A DNA stretch of 37,395 nucleotides from Nymphaea colorata (taxonomy: Eukaryota; Streptophyta; Magnoliopsida; Nymphaeales; Nymphaeaceae). Shown here piece after piece: positions 10,311 to 21,900 of the stretch (the stretch's first letter is position 1; every line of letters begins with the position of its first letter). The stretch is from the NCBI RefSeq assembly GCF_008831285.2, contig NW_022204576.1, forward strand, positions 1 to 37,395, read 5' to 3'. A model generated the notes under the pieces. The model was not told the origin of the DNA. It saw nothing but the letters and a program-made list of their open reading frames with translations, and made no database searches. The position numbers and the translations under genes are program-made.

Positions 10311-13300
10311 TCACTTTCTGAGAATGGACCGGTTTGGTATCAGTGTGATCTTCAGGTCCATGTACTTGGGAGCGATGATCTTTTCTGTTTTGGTTGCCAT
10401 GGGACCCCACTTGGCGAATCCAGGAACGGCTGGCATCCTCTTTTTGGGTTGCTTTTGGAAGCTGGACTGGGAGGGATGGAAACTAGTTTGCTGTGGGCGG
10501 TTGGTCTGGTAGCTGTGCGAAAACCCTTGGTAGCTCTGCTCCTTGTAAGGCCTTTGGTATTGTTGATAATTGTTGTTGTATTGATAGTTATTGGATTGCT
10601 TGTAGTTGGATTGATTGTATGTGCTGTTGCTTGGTTTGTTTTGGACGATGTTCATGGGACAGATGTTACTGTCATCATCCTCGATCTCAATGACGTCTGG
10701 TATTTCGTCAATGGTAAGTTTTTGCCTCATCGGAAGGACCTCCTTCTTGATAGTCACATCTGCTTCGCTTATTTACTATAGCTTGGGAGTCTGCTTGAGG
10801 TTGATGCAGATGCTTTCGGCGAAGGAGTCGTCGCTATTCTCCTCGACCATCTTCTCCTCCCTCAGCTTCTGCATCTTCTACCTGGCTTCTGCTCCCTTTC
10901 TCAAGTATTCTTCCGATAGCTACTAATTCAAGCGAGGCTGCTGTATCAGATAGGAACGAATGTCAATGCATCCATCAGACTACTCCTCATCGGACTAATC
11001 TTCTTCATCGTCCTTATCGTGCAGCCAAGAGACATTGCTGATGGCTGCCTGCCTCTGGGGAATCATCTTCATGCTGTCTTATCCTTCTGACTACATCTTT
11101 TTTGGCTTGTCAAGAAGAGGCGTCTCCACGATCAGTCCTGGAATATGGGTATTGTATTTAGGCTTGTCTTCTTCCTCCTGCATAGCTTTAAGGTTCTAGA
11201 ACTAGAACTTGTCGAACTAATCATCGACGTCGTAGACTTCAGTGATAGTCTTTACGTCTTTGCATCTCTACTGCTGCAGTTTTATCAAGGATTCAGTGAA
11301 CTATTGGAGAGTTGGTTCCTAATCCTTACCCTTTGCTTCTTCTTCCTCCTATTCGTGAGCAACCACCTGCAGATTGTACTTGTTTATAGTCATGCTATCA
11401 ACCGACTCGGCATTGATGAAGTAGTGACGCACCATCTAGGCCTTCCGCTCCACTGCGTTCATCTATCCTGTTTCCCGACTCACATCTTGGAAGAACTGGA
11501 GCTTGGCGTTGAGGATATTGCTAATGATGCTTTCCTTCTCGTCTGAAAACTAGTACCAGTAGGAGTCGAAGACGATAAGGTGGCGCGCAGATACCAGTTT
11601 GGGCAGCTGCACCATCTGGTCCCTTTTGAACAGCGGATTACTCAGCTTCTCCCTGTAGTGCAGTGCCAGCTAATACAGGTGGCCTTTCTCTATACCCAGC
11701 TACCGTTCTGCCTGCTTCTGCATGGCCTCTTCCAGCTCTTTCTCCACCTCTATCTTGCACTTCCTATACTCCTGTTGTAGCTTATCCCTTACCAGGATAC
11801 AGAGCTTATTGGTCTTAGAGGTGTTAAAGCGTAGGTAACTGAATCCTTTCTTGATTTATTCGCAGCTAATCTCATAGACCACGTATGGCACTTGCTGTTC
11901 GATGAGGAACTTCTCCACCTTTTCCTGAGTGGCAACGCTCTCGATGATTAGGATAGTTCTTTGACCAAGTTCCTTGACGAGGTGGTAGAGATGCTTGGTG
12001 AGGAATGGCATCTTCTCCAGCAGCATGGCCTCTCTGGTTTCCTTCAGAAACCTATATTCCTAGGATTTGCAAGCGTCGCTCATATAGTAAGAGTCTTTGT
12101 TGCGCCTTTCTTGCAGTCCTTTCAAGACGTGATGTGAGTTCACGTTCTTGTAGCTGTTTCTGATTGTAGTAAGGCGCTTGCTCATGTCGGCGGTAGGCTT
12201 GAACGTAATCTTATACTCAAATCTGACAGGAGCCTTTCTCGGCCTGGTACCCTTTTTCTCAGATTATTTCTGCTTGAATAGTATGATTAAGACAGTAGAC
12301 TAGAGCAGATATAGTAATTAGCGGCTGAATCGATTCTCCTTAAGATATCGAGACTTTATCCATTTGGCATCAGTACATTCCTTTATCACCGTAGCTATCC
12401 CATCTGTTCCAAACTGTCGTGGCTTCACCATATGCCCAATGTCCAAAATCTCGCCGGGATTCTCAATGTTCAGCGAGCCAACTATCATAATCAGATCCTT
12501 CTAATCGTTGACCATTTCCTTGAGTATTTTGGGCATGTAGGCGGAGACATCGTGGGAGGCGTACACTTTTTTCTCGCTGTTGAGCCAGCTTTAGCAGTCG
12601 TCACAGATGATCGAGTGATACTTCTCCAGCACTCTCTTGCTGATCATTATTTCCCCCAGCTGCTCATAGTACATCAAGTTGACTTCGAACTCGTTGAGGG
12701 GGGACTGAAGCAGGGTGGGAACATCAGAAGAGCACGCCTAGTAGTCCATTTCCTTGAGATATGTCTTGTCATGCTTGAGCTCATCCTGCCAGTACTTGGA
12801 GTTTTTGTGCCAGCAGATTAGCAGAATTCTCTTGTACTGGTCCTTATATGCGGTGGTTGATGGCTTCATGTAGCCTTTGATGTGCTCAAAGCGTTGGATG
12901 AGCATGGGATCGAGCACCAGCTGGCGAACCCGCTTGCTCTTCACTGGCGCCATCGACATCCTCCTCTCATCTTCTGCTTGCGGTTAGAAGAGCATGGTTC
13001 TAAGATTGTAGGTGGGGACGTCCTTCACCACCTGGTTTTCGTCCAAGTTCTTTATGTCCCTGACCAGGTTGCCTGTGTTCTGAAGCGGAAACTCGAACTG
13101 ATTGAGAGCGATATTCCATTTTCCGCTGTTTTTCTATATTAAATCAGCAAATACCTTGATGGTTTGAATGAGGGCGCCGTTGTCGGCCCACTGCATATCC
13201 TTGATAGCGATAGCATTAGTTTTGGCTGAAATCTGGTAAAACTTTATTTCCTTACGCATGTGGAGCTATTTGATTACTTACCTCCTTTGGGAAGGCCACT

Positions 13301-13350
13301 TAAGCTATTCGGGTGTTCTCCAATTTCATAACCATATAATGATCCATCAT
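10311..13350 (-). CDS. Degenerate SNF2-like helicase-fold protein, probably without ATPase activity
   Basis: Start ATG 13350-13348, stop TGA 10313-10311; removing a 16-nt intron (13266-13281) gives exactly 1008 codons. The order of blocks resembles an SNF2 ATPase with its catalytic residues lost. ADNGALIQTIKVFADL (residues ~50-65) sits where ADDMGLGKTIQTI is expected but lacks GKT. KRILLICWHKNSKYWQDEL resembles motif Ia. YHSIICDDCESWLN (~245) takes the place of the DEAH box. A second lobe has LVKELGQRTILIIE and ARHLIVFDSYWYEFSD (~590), like the DSDWNPQND region. The C-terminal ~400 residues are acidic, then Asn/Gln/Tyr-rich. SNF2-like inactive subunits are known in some histone deacetylase complexes, but that parallel is only suggestive. 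The assignment is by motif reading and could be wrong; the open frame itself is secure. Confidence 0.55.
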
Positions 13351-13479
13351 CTGCCTTGCAAGCGAACATTACTCTTTTGAGCTTATAATAATGGGTGAGT
13401 TTATAGTAGGATGGAGTTTACACTAGATACTACTATCCTAATTAGTGGCTTGAAATCTACTTTTGTTGATAAATAAAAG

Positions 13480-14103
13480 ATGAGCGCATAGCCAGCTAAG
13501 GTTTCAAAGTTCGGACAGACCTTCATCTCCTACGGCAGCTACCACAACAACGTCGTGTAACTTAACGCCTACGCAGTAACAAGTGGATCCACATCGTCTG
13601 CGTCCCCCTCATCGCCTGCACCCTCGTCAGCGCCCTCAGCTACGTCCCCTACTCCTTCACAGTCCAGTAGTTCACCATCGGAGCTCCTGAAATCTTCATG
13701 GCCATCACCATGCTCTACTATTTCTCCATCAACGTGGGCTTCGCTGTAACTGTGCTCTCATCAAGATCGGAATGGGCGTCCTATCCCTCGGACTTCAGTT
13801 CCTATGGAAAAAGGGCCTCAGTGGTGTTAAAGAGGAGGATTTCTTGTTCTGGGTGCTTGTCATCCACGTCCTCTCTTGGGTCTTCCAGTTCATCGGCCAC
13901 GGAGTCTTTGAGAGTAATAAATATGTAAGGTAGAGAGAAAGCCGGCACTGCTGGACAACCTGACTCAGATCCTCAACGCTCCCCTGTTCGTGGTGGTGGA
14001 GATTTTCGAGATGTTGGGCATAAAGTCGAGCGAGATGGAGGCTTGGAACAAGCAAATCTAGAAGAACGTGAAGGCCTTCAGGTAAAAATCACACCAGAAG
14101 TGA
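13480..14103 (+). CDS. Mpo1 / DUF962 family membrane protein
   Basis: Mpo1 of yeast is an ER dioxygenase acting in alpha-oxidation of 2-hydroxy fatty acids; family members share the DUF962 fold. Start ATG 13480, stop TGA 14101-14103, 187 residues from four exons with 20-nt introns at 13557-13576, 13746-13765 and 13914-13933. Family signatures: FISYGSYHNNVVNKWIHIVC near the N-terminus (the His-containing YHxxxxNKxIH motif), two or three hydrophobic helices, [20 protein letters not shown] with the second conserved His, and LLDNLTQILNAPLFVVVEIF. Both metal-ligand His regions are intact. It is divergent from the SNF2-like gene, with 129 bases between starts. Confidence 0.92.
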
Positions 14104-14201
14104 TCATTTCCCCCATTTATCACCCATCCGTCATTAACCTTATCCCATATTCTTGGAGTATAGTGAGGAGTAGCTTAATTACTTATGAATGCTATGGAGG
14201 A

Positions 14202-15557
14202 TCATATTCTGAACTTTGGCTTTTTGAAGTTAAAGTATAGCTGCAGGATGCCCTTGTGGAAGATTGACTCGAAGCCTGATTTCTCAGTGAAGTCCCACTC
14301 CTTCCGCAAGATCTTGAAGGCGATGTCCTTGTAGGGCGGGCCAGCTTTGAACTTGATGATGCAGTAGTCTGGACTTTCGGTGGTTTCGAGGTAGTACTGG
14401 GGCGTTTTCTGTTTATCGTAGAGGTCGGGATAGAAGATGTTGAACTTGTAGCCCTGGATGGTCTTGGGGGGCGGGTTGTCGTCGTTGTAGTGCATAGTGT
14501 TGTACTTGTTCCACTCGATGGTGACACGCTTGCGGTTGATGTACTGCGGCTTGAGCGTGCGGTAGCGGCCCTCCTCGGTCTCGCAGGGTACCCAGTCGTC
14601 GAATTCCTCCTCGTCCTCCTCCATCCGCTTGTACTTCTGGAACTCGATGATCTCCTTCGTGATGAAGTCATAAGCCTGCGTCGACTCGTTGATGATGTCC
14701 GTACTCAGCAGGTTGTGATTGGTCGGCAGAGAAAGATTCTCTTAAAGCTTCTCCCTGCACTTCTAGAACTCCTATTTGAAGATCTTGTCAGCTGTCTTTT
14801 GTCTTTATGCACGCTCCTGCTCCTCTGTGGTGATCTGCTTGGGACTCACCATAGAAAGAGGTCCGAGGATGGGAGAAATGGGCTCTTCCAGCTCGGCTTC
14901 GTCTTCCTCCACTTCTTGCCCCCTCTCCTCTTGGTGAGTCTCCTTGAACTTGCTGTAGAGCTGTTCTAGTTCGTGTTCACGTTTCCTCTCTTCGATCTTG
15001 TTCTTGACAAAGCTCCAGAAGGAGTCGGCGGCTCCTCCCCTGCTAGCGAGAGTGGCACCGATCGCCTCCTCCATCTTCAATAGCTCAGGGTACGGCTTGC
15101 TGATGATCTCGTTGACCTTCGGCAAGAAGGACTCACTGATCACGTTTTCGCCTCTCTTGTCGTTGGCTGCTGCGTTCACGAGCACCCTGAGTCCCTTCCA
15201 GTAGTTGACGAACTCGCTTCTCAGCTTGCCCTCGTTCTTCTCGAAGATCTGAGTGGAGGCAGCGAGTTCCTGGAGCTGGTGGAGGGTGAGCTTGCTGAGG
15301 AAGGACTTGGGCTGGCTCATGAGTTCCTGGGACTTGTGGTCAAGAGGGAGCTTACCCTTGTAGATGAGGACAACCTTGACAAAGCGGTCGATGGGCTGCT
15401 CACGGCCCTGCTCGATGCGGAGGAGCGAGCGGATGACTTCCTGGTCGGCCTCAAACTCTTCCTCCTCCTGCTCGTAGTGGTCTGATCGGCTGCGACTCGA
15501 GACTGATCTTTCACGGGAACGCGAGCGAGAACGATTCCTGTTCTATTATAAACTCAT
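14202..15557 (-). CDS. Cactin, spliceosome-associated protein
   Basis: Cactin is a nuclear protein of the spliceosomal C complex. The single exon runs from ATG 15557-15555 to TGA 14204-14202, 451 residues. The N-terminus is RS-rich (NRSRSRSRERS). The middle Cactin domain has RIEQGREQPIDRFVK and a helical segment with FVNYWKGLRVLV. The C-terminal CactinC domain is highly conserved: PQYINRKRVTIEWNKYN, NPPPKTIQGYKFNIFYPDL, AGPPYKDIAFKILRKEWDF and GILQLYFNFKKPKFRI at the very end. It is shorter than typical Cactins (600-750 residues) because the N-terminal charged region is reduced. Neighbour stops and starts are close: 98 bases to the convergent Mpo1 stop. Confidence 0.97.
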
Positions 15558-15936
15558 TATTATGCCTTATGCACTGGCAACAAACTTAAACTCTCAATGA
15601 TTTGCCCAACGCATATATGGGTATCAGCCAAATCCATCCATCTATTCAGCAATTTCCCATGGATATTTGTTTGCAAAAAGTGAAGAGATGAATTAATCTA
15701 TCGTAATGGATGGCTTCACTTACTAGAAATAATATTGCATCTTTTCGAAATTACTCTCATAATTAACAACAAATAGGATCAATCCGCAAAAATCCCACCA
15801 TAAAGACCGTCCTCCCTCCATGAGCATGCGAAAACAGGAGGAGTGGAACATCTATGGCGGGGAGGGGGGAATGGGGGGAGAGGGGTGGGTTTTGGAAGTT
15901 ATTGGCGAGAATATTAGGCGATATATTTATAACATA
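15558..15936. promoter_or_regulatory. Divergent promoter region, Cactin / giant pseudokinase
   Basis: At 379 bases this is the longest intergenic stretch. The Cactin side is AT-rich. The giant-gene side carries a G-rich tract (15857-15894) and then an AT-rich leader before ATG 15937. The frame of the giant gene is open further upstream, with an ATG at 15820, but that segment is Gly-rich low complexity and I do not take it as coding. No RNA gene is seen. Confidence 0.55.
15857..15894 (+). other. Potential G-quadruplex
   Basis: Five or more runs of three to six G are separated by one or two bases (GGCGGGGAGGGGGG, then AATGGGGGGAGAGGGG, then TGGG). The tract lies about 45-80 bases before the giant gene's ATG, on its sense strand, so it could form in the mRNA leader or in DNA. 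Confidence 0.6.
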
Positions 15937-18900
15937 ATGGGCACAAGTTAAAGCCGCGGAAGATAAGAACAGGAGATCCAGGTGAACCACCCCCGCTTCG
16001 GCCAGTCGAAGATAGTCTCCGTCAATTCGGTCAAAGTTCTCGAAACGGAAATACAAACCGAGGAGCGGGCATACGAGAAGTGGCGATCTTCCATTTCCTC
16101 CCACAATTTCGACCCCAGGAAATACAGGTTCCTCCTCCTCCCCTAAAAGATAGCAACCTAGAGAAATGCGCAGCCTGCACCAACCGCCGCAACGTCACCG
16201 TATCCACTTCCCCCTACGCAGGTTACCTACGACAACTACCCCCTGCTGCTCACCGACGCCATCGACTTCCTCAGGAACAAGCGCTCCTCCTTCTCGGAAC
16301 CCTAACTATGGCACCTCCTCTACGCGATCTGCGCGGCGGAAGAAGAGGTATCTGCCATCAACGGCCACGAGAGCAGGCTCGGTGACGTGCGTCCCGAGAA
16401 CGTGTTCCTCTCGGAGAAGGGCAAGATCAAAGTAGCCAACTAGTTCTCCTGGCCTGGAGAAGTCAATGGCCAGTTCAAGCTGCTGGAGGGACAGCCAGCC
16501 TATCTCGCTCCCGAGGACGTTGAAAACCTCAGAACTGGCAGCAAGAGGCTCGACATCGGCTCTAACGATCCTACCGAGCTGTTCTCTTTGGGTCTGACGA
16601 TGCTGTCGGCGGGAATCCTCTACAACAACTGCGATCTTTATGACATCCATAACATGCGCTTCAACCGACAGGAGCTGCTGCGGAGGATCAACTTTTGGCT
16701 CACTCGCCAACGCTACTCCGAAACTCTGAGGATCCTAGTCGCCTATCTCTGCCACATCAGGGTCTACAAACGCTGGAACTTTACTGAACTTTGGAAGTGG
16801 CTTAGCAAACACAGGGCAAAAATAGGCGCGCACGAGTTCTTCGGCAACGACGTGGAGCTCCCCGAGCACTTCAGGAAGGAGCAAGAGGAATTGAGGGCAA
16901 ATGCAGCCTACTCCGAGCAGATTCCCGAATAATATACGAATAAATACTTTAGTGAATATCAGCCTAGAGAAGTGCTGAAGGACAAGACGAAAGAGGAAGA
17001 CGAGGCTGAGCTCGCCCTGTAGGCTCTCAATCTTAGAAAATCCAATGCCAGCATCAAGTCCAGGAAGTCACAAATTTCACCAACCAACAGCGTCTTGAAG
17101 AAAGAGGAGGAAAAGGATTAGATTGAGCTTAAGCATGGAAACACAGGTGATGGGCCAAGACATGTAGTGGAGCATCACGAATCTACCAAAATTGAGAATT
17201 CTCGAGCTGAAGATGCAAAATTGACAGAACTTATCGCATTAGCAGAATCTGAGAAACCGATTGTGACTGAAACTGAAGGAAATACCCAAAATATACAAAG
17301 CCAGCCTCAGCAAAACAATCTTGCCAACAATGTGAACACCTCCCAGGTGAGAACCGTTGAAATCAACAACGGAAACATCAACATTCCTTTCGTCAGCAGC
17401 CAGCCCAGGACCAAACCGGTCAACAGCAAGGATGAGCTCGTCTACTCCTATCCCTACCACCCTCAATACTACAATCCACACGTTAGATACATCAGTCCAA
17501 GCCATCTTCCTGCAGATTCCCCAGATTCAGCTGGCAAGAAGTCCATCGTTTTTACCTACAGCCAGGTTGGTGTCTCCCAGGCAAAGTCACAGACAAAGGA
17601 AGTAAAAGCTAAGGAAACGCCAAAAAAGTCACTAGCTGGCAGCACAGCAGGCAATCCACCTTCTTCTTCTGGAAAAAAGAATGAAAATAAGATCATCGAT
17701 CCTATTCCTGTAGTTAAGAAGATATAATCTACTCCAGGAGTATCTAGCCCCAGGCAAAGTAAAGCTAACAATGATGTTCATGAGGAGAAGCCAAAGGTTT
17801 AAACTCCTCATGTTGAAGGAGATGCTTTGAAAAGATCATTCAGCAAGTACGGAGCAATTACGCATGAGTAAAGCAAGGTGGTTGATCCAGCATAAAAGTA
17901 ACTTATAGTGGTTGATGTCACCCCCAAAAAGAAAGAACCAGAGTAGAATGTAAAGGTTAATGATAAAAAGGAGGCAAATGAAGGGTCGAAATTGAAGAAG
18001 TCTGGTGCATCTGTGAAGAGTGGTGATGGATCGAAGAAAGAAGAAGCTCCAAAGAACGTAGTAGTAGTGATCAAGCAAAGCAATGTCCTTTCCAAGAAGT
18101 CTAGTTAAAAATCAGCAAAATAGGTCAAGAAAGGTAATGAAAACGGTGAGAAGAAGATTGATTCAACATTTAAGTCTGAAAAATCAGAGCCAAGGAGCAT
18201 TAAATCGGTAAAATAGACCAATCCACTTGAAAAAGGAACTCTCGAAGGTTAGATTGGCACTTAGATTAAGTTTAAGGACCCGATTAGTATGAAAAACATC
18301 AAGCCGGATAGGCCTGCACCTATAGTAACTGGAAAAAACGACAAAGCAAAATCCCCAGTTTCATCACCTACTATCCTGAGCCCAAAGAACAAAGAGAAAG
18401 CTTTGAGCCCCACCAGTCCTAAAGGACTAAGCAAAAATCTAGCAATTAGCACTGTAGTCCCAACAATTGGCGCAGCTTCTTCTATTAAATCAAATAATTT
18501 CGCTGCTTCTACAGTCACTCCAGGAGATAATAGCAAGCCGAATAACAAACTCACTGTTTCCTCAGTCTCCAAGAGATAGGGAGAACACATTTACCTGCGT
18601 CCTGGTGTCGAAATTCCCAAATCAAAGGAATCAAAGATTGGTACGTCTACAAAGATTCGAACAGTGAAGGAGATTGTTCCAAAGATTATTTCAAAAGGAG
18701 AGGAAAAGCCAATCAAGGAAGCTAGGATACTAGTTTCTAAATAAATCGGAAAGGCAGAAAACCAACTAGCCAACAAAACCCCCACTTATGACATAAACAA
18801 GGGACTATATGAGAGTAAAGTGGCAATTAATAGCAGGATTGAACCATCAACCATCATCTTTGATCATGAAATTCATCACGAAAATCCTCCTTCAAAGATA

Positions 18901-21900
18901 GAAGTAGAACACAATGACCACAATGACATCATCCATCACAAGCCAGAAATCATCACAGAAGATAAGTATGAATAACATGGCATCTTCACTATCGAATCAT
19001 TAAACGATAAAAATAAAAAGAAATAATTTTAATCCATTTTGGAACCAGAAGAATTTGAATAAAGATAGCATAAGGAAGAGGAAAGAAGACAATAATAGCA
19101 GAAAAAGAAAATAATTGATAAACATTAAATCGGAACTGAAATTGTACCATAAATTATCCATGAGGAGAAGTTTGAAGAACATGGTATATTCACAATCTAA
19201 TCATTAATAGGAAACACAAAGAAACATAATTAATTAGTTGAAGAACCAGAACAATTTTAATAAAAGTAACATCATCACGAAGAAAAAATAAAGAAATAAG
19301 AGGAGAAGAAAATTACTCATACGCATGAAAAAGAGACGACAATAGTTCCATAAATAATTCATGAAGAAAAGTTTTAAGAGCATGGCATATTTACTATCGA
19401 GTCATTAATAGGCAAAGAAAAAAAGAAATAGAATGAGAAGGTTTAAGAGCCAAACGAGTATGAATAGAGGTAACATAGGCAACATGATTAAAAATAATTA
19501 AATGAAAAAATAAAAGGAAATCATCATCAAACAGAAAATAAAATAGAGCACGAGATAATAGATTAACATAATTTTGAAGTGCATGGAATTTTCACTATCG
19601 AATCATTACAAGGAAATAAAAAGAATGAACATAATGAAGTGATAATATAGCCTTAAGAATTTAAAGAACATGAAATAAAGGAACATGCTGAGGCCATCAA
19701 ACAGATTGAAATTCATGAAGAAACGCCAGCTGTATAACCTATCAAGCACATTGAAATTCATCAAGAAAATCCAGTTTTTGTATAGCCCATCAGACACATT
19801 CCAATTTATCAAGAAAAACCAGCTGTATAACCCATCAAACAGATTGAAATTCATGAAGAAACGCCAGCTGTATAACCTATCAAGCACATTGAAATTCATC
19901 AAGAAAATCCAGTTTTTGTATAACCCATCAGACACATTCCAATTTATCAAGAAAAACCAGCTGTATAACCCATCAAACAGATTGAAATTCATGAAGAAAC
20001 GCCAGCTGTATAACCTATCAAGCACATTGAAATTCATCAAGAAAATCCAGTTTTTGTATAGCCCATCAGACACATTCCAATTTATCAAGAAAAACCAGCT
20101 GTATAACCCATCAAACAGATTGAAATTCATGAAGAAACGCCAGCTGTATAACCTATCAAGCACATTGAAATTCATCAAGAAAATCCAGTTTTTGTATAAC
20201 CCATCAGACACATTCCAATTTATCAAGAAAAACCAGCTGTATAACCCATCAAACAGATTGAAATTCATGAAGAAACGCCAGCTGTATAACCTATCAAGCA
20301 CATTGAAATTCATCAAGAAAATCCAGTTTTTGTATAGCCCATCAGACACATTCCAATTTATCAAGAAAAACCAGCTGTATAACCCATCAAACAGATTGAA
20401 ATTCATGAAGAAACGCCAGCTGTATAACCTATCAAGCACATTGAAATTCATCAAGAAAATCCAGTTTTTGTATAACCCATCAGACACATTCCAATTTATC
20501 AAGAAAAACCAGCTGTATAACCCATCAAACAGATTGAAATTCATGAAGAAACGCCAGCTGTATAACCTATCAAGCACATTCAAATTCATCAAGAAAATCC
20601 AGTTTTTGTATAACCCATCAGACACATTCCAATTTATCAAGAAAAACCAGCTGTATAACCCATCAAACAGATTGAAATTCATGAAGAAACGCCAGCTGTA
20701 TAACCTATCAAGCACATTGAAATTCATCAAGAAAATCCAGTTTTTGTATAACCCATCAGACACATTCCAATTTATCAAGAAAAACCAGCTGTATAACCCA
20801 TCAAACAGATTGAAATTCATGAAGAAACGCCAGCTGTATAACCTATCAAGCACATTGAAATTCATCAAGAAAATCCAGTTTTTGTATAACCCATCAGACA
20901 CATTCCAATTTATCAAGAAAAACCAGCTGTATAACCCATCAAACAGATTGAAATTCATGAAGAAACGCCAGCTGTATAACCTATCAAGCACATTCAAATT
21001 CATCAAGAAAATCCAGTTTTTGTATAACCCATCAGACACATTCCAATTTATCAAGAAAAACCAGCTGTATAACCCATCAAACAGATTGAAATTCATGAAG
21101 AAACGCCAGCTGTATAACCTATCAAGCACATTGAAATTCATCAAGAAAATCCAGTTTTTGTATAGCCCATCAGACACATTCCAATTTATCAAGAAAAACC
21201 AGCTGTATAACCCATCAAACAGATTGAAATTCATGAAGAAACGCCAGCTGTATAACCTATCAAGCACATTGAAATTCATCAAGAAAATCCAGTTTTTGTA
21301 TAACCCATCAGACACATTCCAATTTATCAAGAAAAACCAGCTGTATAACCCATCAAACAGATTGAAATTCATGAAGAAACGCCAGCTGTATAACCTATCA
21401 AGCACATTCAAATTCATCAAGAAAATCCAGTTTTTGTATAACCCATCAGACACATTCCAATTTATCAAGAAAAACCAACTGTTACTGTTTAAACTACAAA
21501 CCTTTAGATTAGGCCTTCTCCTGTCATTATCAGTTAACAAATTTTTGTTTCCTAAATTTAGCCTCCCTTTATTACTTCTCCTACTCATCCTTCTCACGAA
21601 TTGCATCCTTCTACTATATCTCCTATCCTTATCGTGGATCAAACTCCTTCATCTTAAAATCCTCTTTTTATCTCCTAAATTTCTCCGATTCCACAATACC
21701 ATAGTCATACCATTACAATTGTGTCACCAAATGAACAACATCATGAGTCTGACCCTACTTCCTAACCTACTGAGCATCTTATCATTCAAAAGAAAAAGAC
21801 AATTACATCTGAGTCATCAGGATAACTGGAAGAATAATATATTGGATATTTTGAAGTCGAACAGCCTACACCATTGCCTCCAAGCCACATCTCATAACAA

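Noticed and set aside
15820-15936. Upstream in-frame ATG for the giant gene
   Set aside because: It would add 39 residues of Gly-rich sequence encoded by the G-quadruplex tract. The MG start at 15937 follows an AT-rich leader and matches the MG start of the paralogue.
16080-16435. Alternative plus-strand frames in the kinase region
   Set aside because: They are Arg/Pro/Ser-rich, as expected for GC-rich shadow frames, and the frame in phase with the rest of the gene gives kinase motifs without any splice.
19693-21486. CRISPR-like or satellite array
   Set aside because: Units are contiguous with no spacers, lie within a coding frame, and preserve protein sequence; it is a eukaryotic coding minisatellite.
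19606-21642. A 678-residue antisense frame and a 739-residue plus-strand frame through the array
   Set aside because: Both are by-products of the 138-bp period being divisible by three: a unit free of stops in a frame stays free 13 times. The true frame is the one continuous with the kinase domain upstream and the C-terminal modules downstream.
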